From: Mobilitalea sibirica
GTDB taxonomy: Bacteria; Bacillota; Clostridia; Lachnospirales; Lachnospiraceae
Direction: 5' to 3'
Length of the DNA stretch: 64,000 nt
Assembly (NCBI RefSeq): GCF_015999265.1
Contig: NZ_JAEAGR010000007.1
Coordinates: 101,486-165,485 of the forward strand
Under the pieces are notes generated by a model. That model did no database searches. It was not told the DNA's origin and saw only the letters and a program-made list of their open reading frames with translations. The translations under genes were made by a program, and so were the position numbers. Shown here in pieces: positions 56,216 to 64,000 of the stretch (positions within the stretch are counted from its first letter, which is position 1; each line of letters starts with the position of its first letter).

Positions 56216-57190
56216 ATGGAATTAAAACAACAGGTACTGAAAATCTTAGAGGAAAACCGTGGAGAAAGCGTCAATGGTGCAAAGCTTGCCGGTGAGCTTT
56301 ATGTTACCCGAAGTGCTATATGGAAGGCTGTGAAGTCCTTGCAAAAGGATGGATACCGTATCGTAGCAGTTACTAACAAAGGATATTCCCTACTACCCCA
56401 GAATGATATTGTATCTGCGGAAAGCATATTACCCTACCTAAAAGGAAATGCAGTTAACTTTGAGCTGGATGTTCACCAGACGGTGACTTCCACCAATACA
56501 ATCGCTAAGGAAATGGCAGGAAAAGGAGCAAAGGAAGGAACCGTAATCGTCGCAATGGAACAAACAGAAGGCAGAGGCAGAATGGGTAGAACCTTCTACT
56601 CTCCTAACTCCTCAGGAATCTATTTTTCCGTCATTCTAAGACCGAAGTTAACCCTGGAGGATTCCCTTCTTATAACGACAGCTACAGCCGTTGCCGTTGC
56701 TAAGGCAATGGATGCGGTAGCCGGTGTGAAGGCTGAAATTAAGTGGGTAAATGATATCTTTGTAAATAAAAAAAAGGTATGTGGAATTCTAACGGAAGCC
56801 TCCTTAAATTTTGAAAACGGTGGCTTAGAGTATGCAGTTGTTGGTATCGGAATTAATATCTCAACGGATACATTTCCTGAGGATATCAAAAAAGTAGCCG
56901 GCAGCCTGTTTCATATCAAGCCGACCGATGTTCCCATTACCTCAGTTCTTGTAGCGGAAGTTTTGAATAACATAGCTGATTGTATGAACTCCCTTACAGA
57001 TAAAAAATATCTGGAGGAATATCGCAGGCGCTCTTTCTTAATCGGCAGAAAGATTATGGTCCTTAAAGGAAAGGAAACCCTTCCGGCCAAGGCTCTAGAT
57101 ATTGATGAGAAAGCAAGGCTCGTGGTGGAATATGAGGATAAGACCCGAGAAGCCCTTTCCTCCGGTGAGGTAAGTGTAAGGAGTATATAA
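56216..57190 (+). CDS. birA: Bifunctional biotin-protein ligase / biotin repressor BirA
   Basis: The product has 324 residues. The N-terminal winged helix (about 1-65: GAKLAGELYVTRSAIWKAVKSLQKDGY) is followed by the ligase domain with the biotinyl-AMP loop EGRGRMGR near 118 and KWVNDIFV near 180, then a small SH3-like C-terminal domain. It attaches biotin to carboxylases and represses biotin genes. It starts behind AAAGGATA. bioY lies 178 bases downstream, which fits a biotin regulon. Confidence 0.95.
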   Translation: MELKQQVLKILEENRGESVNGAKLAGELYVTRSAIWKAVKSLQKDGYRIVAVTNKGYSLLPQNDIVSAESILPYLKGNAVNFELDVHQTVTSTNTIAKEMAGKGAKEGTVIVAMEQTEGRGRMGRTFYSPNSSGIYFSVILRPKLTLEDSLLITTATAVAVAKAMDAVAGVKAEIKWVNDIFVNKKKVCGILTEASLNFENGGLEYAVVGIGINISTDTFPEDIKKVAGSLFHIKPTDVPITSVLVAEVLNNIADCMNSLTDKKYLEEYRRRSFLIGRKIMVLKGKETLPAKALDIDEKARLVVEYEDKTREALSSGEVSVRSI

Positions 57191-57217
57191 GATTTCAACC
57201 TTGTATATGAATGCAAC

Positions 57218-57302
57218 CATAATGTTATTATGTTAACTGTTTGCATTTAACAAATAATATTTATGTAATCTATCTTGTATTTAAATACATAATATTATTA
57301 TG
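57218..57302 (+). promoter_or_regulatory. Repeated palindromes upstream of bioY
   Basis: CATAAT-GTT-ATTATG (57218-57232) and CATAAT-ATT-ATTATG (57288-57302) are inverted repeats centred exactly 70 bases apart. A perfect palindrome TGTATTTAAATACA lies at 57276-57289. A possible promoter is TTGCAT (57240-57245) and TGTAAT (57263-57268). None matches the BirA box at birA closely. Confidence 0.5.
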
Positions 57303-57367
57303 TAACATGTCGTAATTTTAAAACAGAAAAAAATATATTAATTAAAAAGAAAGGATATATACCGTCA

Positions 57368-57979
57368 ATGATCAATTCGTCGGTATTGTTTAGAAGAATG
57401 AATACAGAACAAAATAGTATTAATTTAAAAGATAAAAATAAATTAACTACCAAAAAAATTATTATCGCAGGTATGTTTACTGCTATTATTGTTGTATTGG
57501 CACAGATTACAATTCCAACTACTCCGGTGCCATTTACTCTCTCACTTTTAGCAATCTTCTTAACAGGTGCCCTATTATCACCCCGTTTAGCACTCCTATC
57601 TGTAGCAGCATATATATTACTAGGTATCTTCGGATTACCTGTTTTTGCGAACTCCAGAGGCGGTGTAAGTGTATTATTCGATAAAACAGGTGGTTATATC
57701 ATGGCCTATCCCCTTATGGCTTTTGTAACCTCTCTGTTCTATCATTTTATACGTAGATTTAAGACCGTAGCTTTGGTTGTCGGTATGTTTTTTTCCCTAA
57801 TACTCTGTTACGGAATCGGAACCCTCTGGTTTAGCCATGTTACCGGCATTGATTTTTTCCATGCATTGACCCTATGTGTATATCCTTTCGTTTTCTTTGA
57901 TGTTATAAAGATCGTATTGGCTACTTCCTTTAGTATGATCCTTAGAAAAACAGCTTTTAGGCATATGGGTCTTATATAA
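57368..57979 (+). CDS. bioY: Biotin transporter substrate-binding subunit BioY
   Basis: The product has 203 residues. A polar N-terminus of about 30 residues leads to five or six membrane spans. BioY marks are TIPTTPVPFTLSLLAIFLTGALLSPRLALLS (about 50-80) and the glycine-rich FANSRGGVSVLFDKTGGYIMAYPLMA. It is the ECF-type S component that captures biotin and probably uses the shared EcfAT module. AAAGGA lies 12 bases before ATG 57368; ATG at codon 11 is an alternative. It is next to birA. Confidence 0.93.
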   Translation: MINSSVLFRRMNTEQNSINLKDKNKLTTKKIIIAGMFTAIIVVLAQITIPTTPVPFTLSLLAIFLTGALLSPRLALLSVAAYILLGIFGLPVFANSRGGVSVLFDKTGGYIMAYPLMAFVTSLFYHFIRRFKTVALVVGMFFSLILCYGIGTLWFSHVTGIDFFHALTLCVYPFVFFDVIKIVLATSFSMILRKTAFRHMGLI

Positions 57980-57995
57980 AAAACTAAACTACTCC

Positions 57996-58046
57996 ATTCC
58001 TATTACATGTAAAAGAATTAATTATTCATTTACATGTAATAGGAAT
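57996..58046. repeat. Perfect 18-base inverted repeat
   Basis: ATTCCTATTACATGTAAA (57996-58013) and its exact complement (58029-58046) flank 15 bases. No T-run follows on either strand, so it is not a standard terminator, though it lies just after bioY. Confidence 0.75.
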
Positions 58047-58107
58047 CGGTAAATGGATTAAGTTCAGCTCTTTATCTTTCTTTCTATATCAATATATTTC
58101 CTTATTC

Positions 58108-58212
58108 TTATTCATCTGGAACATCCTCATCAATTTCTCCAAAATCAATACTTTGAAACTCCCCTTCATATTCATTGGCAATGTGATTTATTTTTAGAGT
58201 CTCAATATCTAA
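58108..58212 (-). pseudogene. Possible C-terminal gene fragment
   Basis: On the minus strand 34 codons read LDIETLKINHIANEYEGEFQ and then SIDFGEIDEDVPDE to a TAA at 58108. The frame is closed upstream by TGA and has no start codon or ribosome binding site. The acidic, non-random composition suggests the tail of a lost gene. It is not recognised. Confidence 0.3.
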
Positions 58213-58364
58213 TCATGCATAACTTAGCTTAAAGGAATAATTAAGATATTCAAACCAATACTAGCTTGCTTATTCTTTTCATATCTTGTAAATTGTTACA
58301 GGTACTAATTAAGCCTTATTTATCATATTCATGTAAAAGATATCATAATTAGGAGTAATGCAGG

Positions 58365-59792
58365 TTGAAAAAAGTAAGAGTTCGCTTACGACCCATGGTA
58401 AATCAGTTAAATCTACCCACAGTTATAAAAACAACAATACTTCCCGGTGATACGATCGAAAGTCTTATGATCGCAACTCAAGTAGGAGAAATCTATTATT
58501 TAAGGAATGGAATTATTGGTACATTCTTAGATATTCGCTCACAAATTTTAGAATTAGGCTTAGTGGGCGGATATGATGAACGAGGATTATTAGGACTGGC
58601 GTTCCATCCTGATTTTTATTACAACGGATTATTTTATCTACATTACTCTGTAGTCGGTACACAAGGGCCCGGTGCCCTACCCGAGCCCTTTAGTCCGAAT
58701 CCGTGTAATCCCGATAGCTTAAACCTTAAATGGACAGACAGAGAAAATCTATATGATCATATAGATACCGTTGAAGAATGGAAGATACAACCGGGTGAGT
58801 ACCCTAGAAAACAAAGAACCTTGCTTAACTTAATAAGACCCTTTTTTAATCATAACGGTGTTAATAGCTTAAATATTTCACCGGAAACAGGGATGCTGGT
58901 TTTCACAAACGGTGATGGCGGGTCAGCTTATGATCCCTTTAACTTAAGCCAGGATGACATGGAAATTGCAGGTAAGATAATAGAAATAGATATTTATAAG
59001 AATACCTTTACGAATCAGGTACCGGCTGTGACCCGTTTTGATGAGCTTCCTACCTCTGTTCAGGAAACTCTCACTGTCATAACAAAGGGTGTTCGCAATA
59101 TACCCGGTATCTCCTATCAACGTATAAATAACCAGTTTATTAAGTATGTAGGGAATGTCGGACAGCATTTGGTAGAGTCAATTTTCTCGTTTATTCATTA
59201 CAAACCCCTACCGGTTCCTCAAATTATTAGAACCTATAAAACAAATGCTAATTTAAATCAAGAAGGAATTGTTAACCTTGGTTGGCGGGGATGGGAAGGT
59301 TCCCTTCCTACTCCTATTATGAGAAGCTGTAACAATAATGGGAATATGGATGAGAAAATAATAGCTTATTATGAGGAAGCAATCAAAACTTCTGTTCTTC
59401 GTCTTCCTCCTCTTACCTGTTATTATCATATGGATCCAAGACCAGATAAGTTTAATGGAACTGCCCTAACCGGTGTTCAGGCCTATATGGGTAAGGAAAT
59501 CTCTGATTTAACGGGCTGCGTTGTATTTACCGATTTCCACCAAAATGGTGAAGCTCATGCTCATAATCATCAGCATATTGCAAAAGGTATTTTAGCTTAT
59601 ACCCAGGCAGATATGGATTGTAAACTGAATGATTATAGCATCATAGAAATCGATTATGATTTTGGTTCTGAGTCCGCTTATTATACTTGCCTTGGAGCTA
59701 ATCGAGATCAAACCAGACTCTATTTAGGGGTATATGGTTCCAGAAATGTAACAGATCAAAATCAAGGAACTGTATTCGAGGTTGTCCCCTGA
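58365..59792 (+). CDS. Soluble PQQ-sugar-dehydrogenase-like (GDH/HHIP type) protein without signal peptide
   Basis: The product has 475 residues. It starts at TTG 58365, nine bases after AGGAG; ATG at codon 12 is an alternative. The family signature GGYDERGLLGLAFHPDFYYNG (about 67-87) followed by LFYLHYSV is clear. LRLPPLTCYYHMDPR and CVVFTDFHQNGEAHAHNHQH follow. There is no secretion signal. The usual family is periplasmic or extracellular and uses PQQ and calcium. The histidine pattern and lack of PQQ genes leave catalysis open. It is terminated at 59877-59914. Compare the gene at 5107. Confidence 0.78.
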   Translation: MKKVRVRLRPMVNQLNLPTVIKTTILPGDTIESLMIATQVGEIYYLRNGIIGTFLDIRSQILELGLVGGYDERGLLGLAFHPDFYYNGLFYLHYSVVGTQGPGALPEPFSPNPCNPDSLNLKWTDRENLYDHIDTVEEWKIQPGEYPRKQRTLLNLIRPFFNHNGVNSLNISPETGMLVFTNGDGGSAYDPFNLSQDDMEIAGKIIEIDIYKNTFTNQVPAVTRFDELPTSVQETLTVITKGVRNIPGISYQRINNQFIKYVGNVGQHLVESIFSFIHYKPLPVPQIIRTYKTNANLNQEGIVNLGWRGWEGSLPTPIMRSCNNNGNMDEKIIAYYEEAIKTSVLRLPPLTCYYHMDPRPDKFNGTALTGVQAYMGKEISDLTGCVVFTDFHQNGEAHAHNHQHIAKGILAYTQADMDCKLNDYSIIEIDYDFGSESAYYTCLGANRDQTRLYLGVYGSRNVTDQNQGTVFEVVP

Positions 59793-59876
59793 TTTATCAC
59801 GATACAACTCTATTTACAAACAGATTATTATTATAATTTAAGAACAATATAAAGGAAGTAACTTTTACATAAATGA

Positions 59877-59914
59877 ATAAGACGAAGCATAGGAAAACCT
59901 ATGTCTCGTCTTAT
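59877..59914 (+). terminator. Intrinsic terminator after the dehydrogenase-like gene
   Basis: ATAAGACGA pairs with TCGTCTTAT, with inner GCATAGG/CCTATGT and loop AAAA. CTTTTATT follows. Confidence 0.85.
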
Positions 59915-59990
59915 CTTTTATTCGTAAGAACCATACAAAGTGTGTTTCTTACGGCTATTAATATATATCCGTCTTGTATGTAAATAAAAA

Positions 59991-60266
59991 TTATGCTATC
60001 AATAAATAATCAAAACAATGGGTTAAGATTGCGCTTATGATAATATTATCTTCATTATCTCCAATTATTTGTTTTCTTTTCAAAATACTAGCATCATATC
60101 CTTTTGACATAACATATGCTTTTACGATATATAACAGAGGTACTTCAGACGGCTCAAAAATATCTGCATCCTCTTCAATCGCATATCCCCTCATTTCATT
60201 CACCATATTCTCAATATTTGTACAATCTTCTTTTTCAAAATAAATCGTATTCTTATCAATTCTCAT
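59991..60266 (-). CDS. Small soluble protein of unknown function
   Basis: The product has 91 residues, is acidic, and has two cysteines (C15, C84). It starts at ATG 60266 behind GTGGAGG, the main support for it being real. No domain is recognised, and it has no signal peptide. Confidence 0.6.
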   Translation of the reverse strand: MRIDKNTIYFEKEDCTNIENMVNEMRGYAIEEDADIFEPSEVPLLYIVKAYVMSKGYDASILKRKQIIGDNEDNIIISAILTHCFDYLLIA

Positions 60267-60608
60267 GTTATCATTCCTCCACTAGATTATGTATGATATT
60301 AATAAGTTCCCAATAAATTACATAGCTATATTTTACTGTTAATTTTTTAACATTTATTATATTAATAGTGTACTATATATTTGAATTATTGTAAATATCA
60401 ATTTATAAAATTTTTAGTTTTATGCGATTTTATATATTATTAATTACTAAAACCCACTTTGACATTATATAAATAGCATAAATTTATCAGAAAATGGAAT
60501 TACTGATCTTTCATTTAATGATATTATTTTAACAATTTTATGGTTTTATTACATAACATCTTTGAATAAAGCTGATTAGGAACCTGCGTATTGTTTACGC
60601 TATGCTTT
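60267..60608. other. Intergenic, very AT-rich
   Basis: No gene, hairpin or promoter stands out. It may be residue of the deleted 3' part of the ABC gene that follows. Confidence 0.4.
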
Positions 60609-61373
60609 TCAATCATAATTATTAACTTTTAGTGTTCCTTCCTGTTTTTTATTCTCAAGCTCCATAAACTCATAAAAATAATTCAGATATCGACTTCTTA
60701 TTTCCACAGAAACATATACATCCAACAAACCACCCAAGCCATGACTTAATTCTCTTAAAGCACTGACATATCTTAGCACACTACCGATAGAGACCATTCC
60801 CAATATGGCTTTTAATCTTACATATACATAACTGGCTCCTTCAAATATCAGTCCTATCAGCTGTCCAATAATACTGGCTTTGTTATAGTTATCTGTCATT
60901 TTATTAGAATTGTCCTCCATGCGAACATGATCCCGATGTATTTCATTCATAATCATATCCTTCATTCGGTATAATCGGATGTCCTTTCCCAGGGCATAAT
61001 TCCAGATAAAGGTGTAAAAATAACCAAAACGGCGGTTTCCTTCAACATTTCTTTCAAAGTGTTTTTGCTCCTGTTCGCCGGTCTATCGCTTCAGATAATA
61101 TGCTGCCAGTAAGGACAATCCCATAATAATAAGGACTGAAAATCCACTATACCACTCATTCATAAAGCCAGCGAGACCATGAAATTTACCCTTTGCTGGA
61201 GCAAATAATCCAATGAGAAGTCCAATGGAATAGATTACCCGAAATATTCTCTTAACCAGATTCCCTAGCATCTCACAAAAGGTTCCTATATCACCATGGC
61301 TATTCATACCTGCTTCCGCTTTGTGAATCATCTCTAAGGTTTGTGCCAAGTATTTATTGACTTCGGCATAATC
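60609..61373 (-). pseudogene. Broken ABC exporter (membrane domain only, in-frame stop)
   Basis: One minus-strand frame runs from 61373 to 60609 with a single in-frame TAG at 61083-61085. It reads DYAEVNKYLAQTLEMIHKAE ... YSGFSVLIIMGLSLLAAYYL-KR-stop-TGEQEQKHFERNVEGN ... FIWNYALGKDIRLYRMKDMI ... ASYVYVRLKAILGMVSIG. The pattern YxLGKDIRLYxM is a mark of the membrane domain of half-size ABC exporters with fused ATPase. The N-terminal membrane helices and the whole ATPase are missing. The two shorter open frames (60609-60965 and 61083-61349) are parts of this one gene. Confidence 0.8.
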
Positions 61374-61392
61374 TTAATTGTTGATAAAAAAA

Positions 61393-61414
61393 GCCCACCG
61401 AAATTTCGGCAGGC
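61393..61414 (-). terminator. Intrinsic terminator after the LCP gene
   Basis: CCGAAATTTCGG flanked by GCC/GGC forms a compact stem. On the minus strand TTTTTTT follows. Confidence 0.85.
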
Positions 61415-61553
61415 CAAGTTGTGACATTCTTATGAGGTATTTATAAGATATATTTATCGTTAAATTTTAAGTATTTAAGTAATGACTTTGCTATTTAAGT
61501 ATTTTTTAAGTATCTTCTTACGGTACATAGATAATTATTATTCTCTGTTAATC

Positions 61554-62714
61554 TTATTGATCTAATGATGCTAAAGCCTCTATTGCTTCTTCCTTCGTAT
61601 CATTATAAAGAAATTGATATAATTCGATACGGTTTTCTTCCCAATCAAGAACCAAAGGATAGCCAACACCATTATATTTTTTAGGAGCATCAAAGGCTCC
61701 ATCTACCGGAATTCGGAAGGTATCCAAGGTACTAATTCTATTTTCAACGACTGTTGCCATCGCCTTCTCTATCTGGTCCTGGGTTAAATTCGTTGTTACA
61801 TAGCCAAGGCATTCTTTTGTAAGAGGTAGAATCTTAAAGATGTTCTTCGTTGAGATATAACTATCAAAAATAGCCGCTAAAGCTCTTTGCTGGCGAACTA
61901 CTCGGCCATAATCGTTATTCGCTCCTCCTAAGGTCTTTACCTTTCTTACACGGACATAACCCATAACCTGATTTCCGTTTAGATTATTAACACCCGGCTT
62001 CACATTTCGATTGGACTTTTTGGATATGTAATTGGTTTTATTCAGATATTTAGCCTCTTCCTTGCCAAGTTCTATCGATACACCACCTAGAAGATCTACG
62101 ATGTTTTCAAAAGCATTAAAATTCACAGATACGTAACCTTCTATTTTTACTTTATAATTTAATTCGATGGTATCAACCAAAAGTCTGGCTCCGCCTTTTG
62201 CATACGCTGAGTTTAGTTTGTTCGGCTTATAACCCGGAATCTCAACATAACTGTCACGAAGCAGAGAGGTTAATTTAATGGATTTATCCTTTGAATTAAC
62301 GGAAGCAATCATCATAGAATCGGTATTGCGGGCTCCACCGAATTCTTCAATACCAAAAATCAGATAATTCGTAACATAAGCCTCCTGCCTTAATGCCTTA
62401 TCCTCAAGGTTAGAACCGCCCTTTTCTTCATAATCTTTGATGATTTCCTCATTGTTTACATTACTGTAGATAAATTTACCTGCCATACCATATAAAATAT
62501 TTCGACCACCCTTAGTTCCAACTATAAGTAAAATGATTATTAGAAGTGATGCGGCAATAATCCCCACTGTTTTCAGAACAGGATGGTTTTTCTTTTTTCT
62601 CGTACCTGCCTTTTGTGGGTTCGGTAAATTCTCCTGTTCATTTATTAATCTATCTTCATTCATGATATCAATGACTTGTTGTTTTAATCTTTCTTCATCT
62701 CTTTTATCCTGCAT
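61554..62714 (-). CDS. LytR-CpsA-Psr (LCP) family wall-polymer transferase
   Basis: ATG 62714 is preferred (AAAGGTG seven bases upstream) over the GTG at 62723; the product has 386 residues. A cytosolic tail of about 45 residues and one membrane span (LKTVGIIAASLLIIILLIVG) precede the LCP domain: FGIEEFGGARNTDSMMIAS, LLRDSYVEIPGYKPNKLNSAYAKGG and GRVVRQQRALAAIF, with the conserved arginines of the pyrophosphate site. It attaches teichoic-acid-like or capsular polymers to peptidoglycan at the outer membrane face. It is monocistronic with a strong terminator. Confidence 0.92.
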   Translation of the reverse strand: MQDKRDEERLKQQVIDIMNEDRLINEQENLPNPQKAGTRKKKNHPVLKTVGIIAASLLIIILLIVGTKGGRNILYGMAGKFIYSNVNNEEIIKDYEEKGGSNLEDKALRQEAYVTNYLIFGIEEFGGARNTDSMMIASVNSKDKSIKLTSLLRDSYVEIPGYKPNKLNSAYAKGGARLLVDTIELNYKVKIEGYVSVNFNAFENIVDLLGGVSIELGKEEAKYLNKTNYISKKSNRNVKPGVNNLNGNQVMGYVRVRKVKTLGGANNDYGRVVRQQRALAAIFDSYISTKNIFKILPLTKECLGYVTTNLTQDQIEKAMATVVENRISTLDTFRIPVDGAFDAPKKYNGVGYPLVLDWEENRIELYQFLYNDTKEEAIEALASLDQ

Positions 62715-62876
62715 ATAATTCACCTTTTCATAATAGTATTCAATATATTATTGTCGAATTCTATATTTCTGTCAACTAATATTATCTGGATAAATTTTCT
62801 TGCTTTGTCAGACTGATTTTAGCAATATTTATCTACCTAATATAAATATTATAATTTTATCAATATTTTTTACCAT

Positions 62877-62931
62877 GATAAGGGGCTAAGACAAAATGAT
62901 AGTTCTCTCCTTTTGCATTAGCCCCTTTATC
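62877..62931 (-). terminator. Intrinsic terminator after the Big2 gene
   Basis: GATAAGGGGCTAA pairs with TTAGCCCCTTTATC (one bulged T), with an inner AAAA-rich arm pair. It lies about 70 bases past the stop of the Big2 gene. Confidence 0.7.
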
Positions 62932-63003
62932 AACTTATTTTATTAAAATAATCCTATTATTTTCGTTATTACTAAAAGATTAGTATGTATCTATAGGTTA
63001 TGA

Positions 63004-63849
63004 TTAATAAACCAAAATATCACATTCTAAGGTTATGACTGTTTTGTCCGGTAGGGTTACCAGACACGATACTGTAGTCTCGCCTTCTCCTCTTGCAATA
63101 ACCATACCATTCATATGATTAATTTCTACGATGGAATTATCCTTCGTATGCCATACATAATCACTTCCGGGAATTTTATTATAGATATTCAGATTAAACT
63201 CTTCATTGGACCGTAAGATGAGCTTATCCATGTTTAAGGATAGATCGTTATCTTTATCTTCATATCCTACGAATACTAGACTTGTCAGATCTTTTACTGT
63301 CCCGTCTAAAAAAGTAATTTTACAGTGAATTGTCGTTACTCCTTTGCTGACACCCGTGACATTACCATAACGATCAACTCTTGCAATCTCTTCGTCTTCA
63401 CTAGACCATTGATAGTCCTGATCAAACGAGGATTTACCAATAATATTTAGATTATAATATATATTTGGTTGCAGATATATTTTATCTGCTGATAAATACG
63501 GAGTTCCATTAATCAGCACACTAAATACGATTTTTTCATTGGTCGTTTTATCTCTATAGATTAGATTAACAACTTGTTGTCCTTCTCTAATCTGATAATC
63601 AGGATTTTCCCATCTGACAGTAACATCATCTAATAAATCCTTCGAAACATTTACTATGGAATAGTCCTTCAATGATTGCCCGACATATATAGTATCGCCA
63701 TATGCTTTATCATCTTGAATAACAATGATATTATTGTCATCTGTAGTAGATATGACTTCAATATTATTGTTTTGGGCATATGCAGTACCTGTAGTTACAG
63801 TTAAAAAAATAGTAGTTAATAGTAAAGATAATAAGTATTTTATCTTCAT
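63004..63849 (-). CDS. Secreted protein with bacterial Ig-like (Big2) domains
   Basis: The product has 281 residues. A clear signal peptide (MKIKYLLSLLLTTIFLTVTTG-TAYA, cut near 25/26) is followed by a beta-rich region. Two Big2-type repeats follow (about 120-195 with YQWSSEDEEIARVDRYGNVTGVSKGVTTI, and about 205-281 with YVWHTKDNSIVEINHMNGMV). No anchor motif is seen, so it is secreted or bound to another surface protein. The start has GGAGGTG. The call is by repeat pattern; the ligand is unknown. Confidence 0.85.
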   Translation of the reverse strand: MKIKYLLSLLLTTIFLTVTTGTAYAQNNNIEVISTTDDNNIIVIQDDKAYGDTIYVGQSLKDYSIVNVSKDLLDDVTVRWENPDYQIREGQQVVNLIYRDKTTNEKIVFSVLINGTPYLSADKIYLQPNIYYNLNIIGKSSFDQDYQWSSEDEEIARVDRYGNVTGVSKGVTTIHCKITFLDGTVKDLTSLVFVGYEDKDNDLSLNMDKLILRSNEEFNLNIYNKIPGSDYVWHTKDNSIVEINHMNGMVIARGEGETTVSCLVTLPDKTVITLECDILVY

Positions 63850-63876
63850 ATATTACACCTCCTGAAATAAGTAGTT

Positions 63877-63896
63877 AGTGTAAAGTATTTTACACT
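63877..63896. promoter_or_regulatory. Inverted repeat upstream of the Big2 gene
   Basis: AGTGTAAA-GTAT-TTTACACT is a perfect 8-base inverted repeat, 28 bases before ATG 63849. It could be an operator or a leader hairpin; the binding protein is unknown. Confidence 0.45.
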
Positions 63897-64000
63897 GATT
63901 TTTATTTGATCCCTTTATTTTTCAAGGGTTACAGAGCTTTTTAAAATAAAAAAAACAATGACCCCCTATTTTCAGTTATAATTGGAGTTACCACACAACA

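Noticed and set aside
60609..61349. Two separate small membrane proteins (60609-60965 and 61083-61349)
   Set aside because: They are in the same frame, separated by one TAG with coding-like sequence between, and together form part of an ABC exporter membrane domain.
1..64000. CRISPR array, prophage or rRNA/tRNA cluster
   Set aside because: No regularly spaced identical repeats, no phage structural genes and no tRNA or rRNA signatures were seen on reading both strands.

Overview
The window looks like a chromosome segment of an AT-rich, low-GC Gram-positive anaerobe: class Clostridia, probably family Lachnospiraceae (Lachnoclostridium/Anaerocolumna-like). This is inferred, not computed. The pointers are strong AGGAGG-type ribosome binding sites, TTGACA/TATAAT promoters, a T-box leader, a LexA/YneA-type SOS pair, the Firmicutes L21-Prp-L27-Obg cluster with a Prp-cleavable L27, and a paired B12 radical-SAM/TIGR03936 system next to RNase G. 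No rRNA or tRNA gene and no CRISPR array was seen.

Layout. 1-9.0 kb: the main part of a large Lhr-type helicase running off the left edge, a TetR-controlled CrtI-like oxidoreductase, a cytosolic beta-propeller sugar-dehydrogenase-like protein, a cysteine synthase and a membrane protein. 9.0-12.1 kb: a deletion scar joining two broken small genes, then an arsenic/thiol cluster (arsC, Cys-rich thioredoxin, ArsP-like permease, a 43-residue LDCC protein) with a palindromic operator but no local ArsR. 12.3-19.2 kb: NhaC antiporter, ribose-5-P isomerase, and a secreted glycoside hydrolase-like protein beside a large wall amidase. 19.7-30 kb: TtcA, a XerS-like recombinase, an unknown gene abutting it, a TrmB-lysA operon, a solitary PD-(D/E)XK protein, EcsC, RluA, then a decayed tract carrying an orphan T-box, and aspartokinase.

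30.5-37.3 kb is housekeeping: yneA-like/lexA divergent SOS pair, rsfS-yqeK-nadD, yhbY, obgE, and rplU-prp-rpmA. 37.5-41 kb holds a probable small RNA, an ABC-2 exporter operon with a terminator-bearing leader, and a pseudoknot-capable element with a truncated second copy 12 kb away. 41-47 kb: YbaK, RNase G, the two radical-SAM-linked proteins, and small unknowns. 47.7-52.8 kb is a five-gene ABC exporter plus two-component system arranged like Bacillus lnrLMN/lnrJK, with upstream operator-like repeats. 53.4-58 kb: tyrS, a zinc-ribbon membrane protein, birA with a BirA box over its own promoter, and bioY. 58-64 kb: a second beta-propeller dehydrogenase-like protein, a broken ABC exporter, an LCP wall-polymer transferase and a secreted Big2 protein.

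How the parts fit: most of the window is core metabolism and translation. Accessory or decaying material is concentrated at about 9.0-9.4, 21.6-22.2, 24.8-25.8, 27.9-28.6, 40.7 and 60.6-61.4 kb. The best leads for something undescribed are the pseudoknotted repeat at 40.69 kb, the structured transcripts at 37.5-38.0 kb, the orphan T-box at 28.3-28.6 kb and the two signal-less PQQ-dehydrogenase-like propellers. No single multi-gene system in the window can be called new with confidence.
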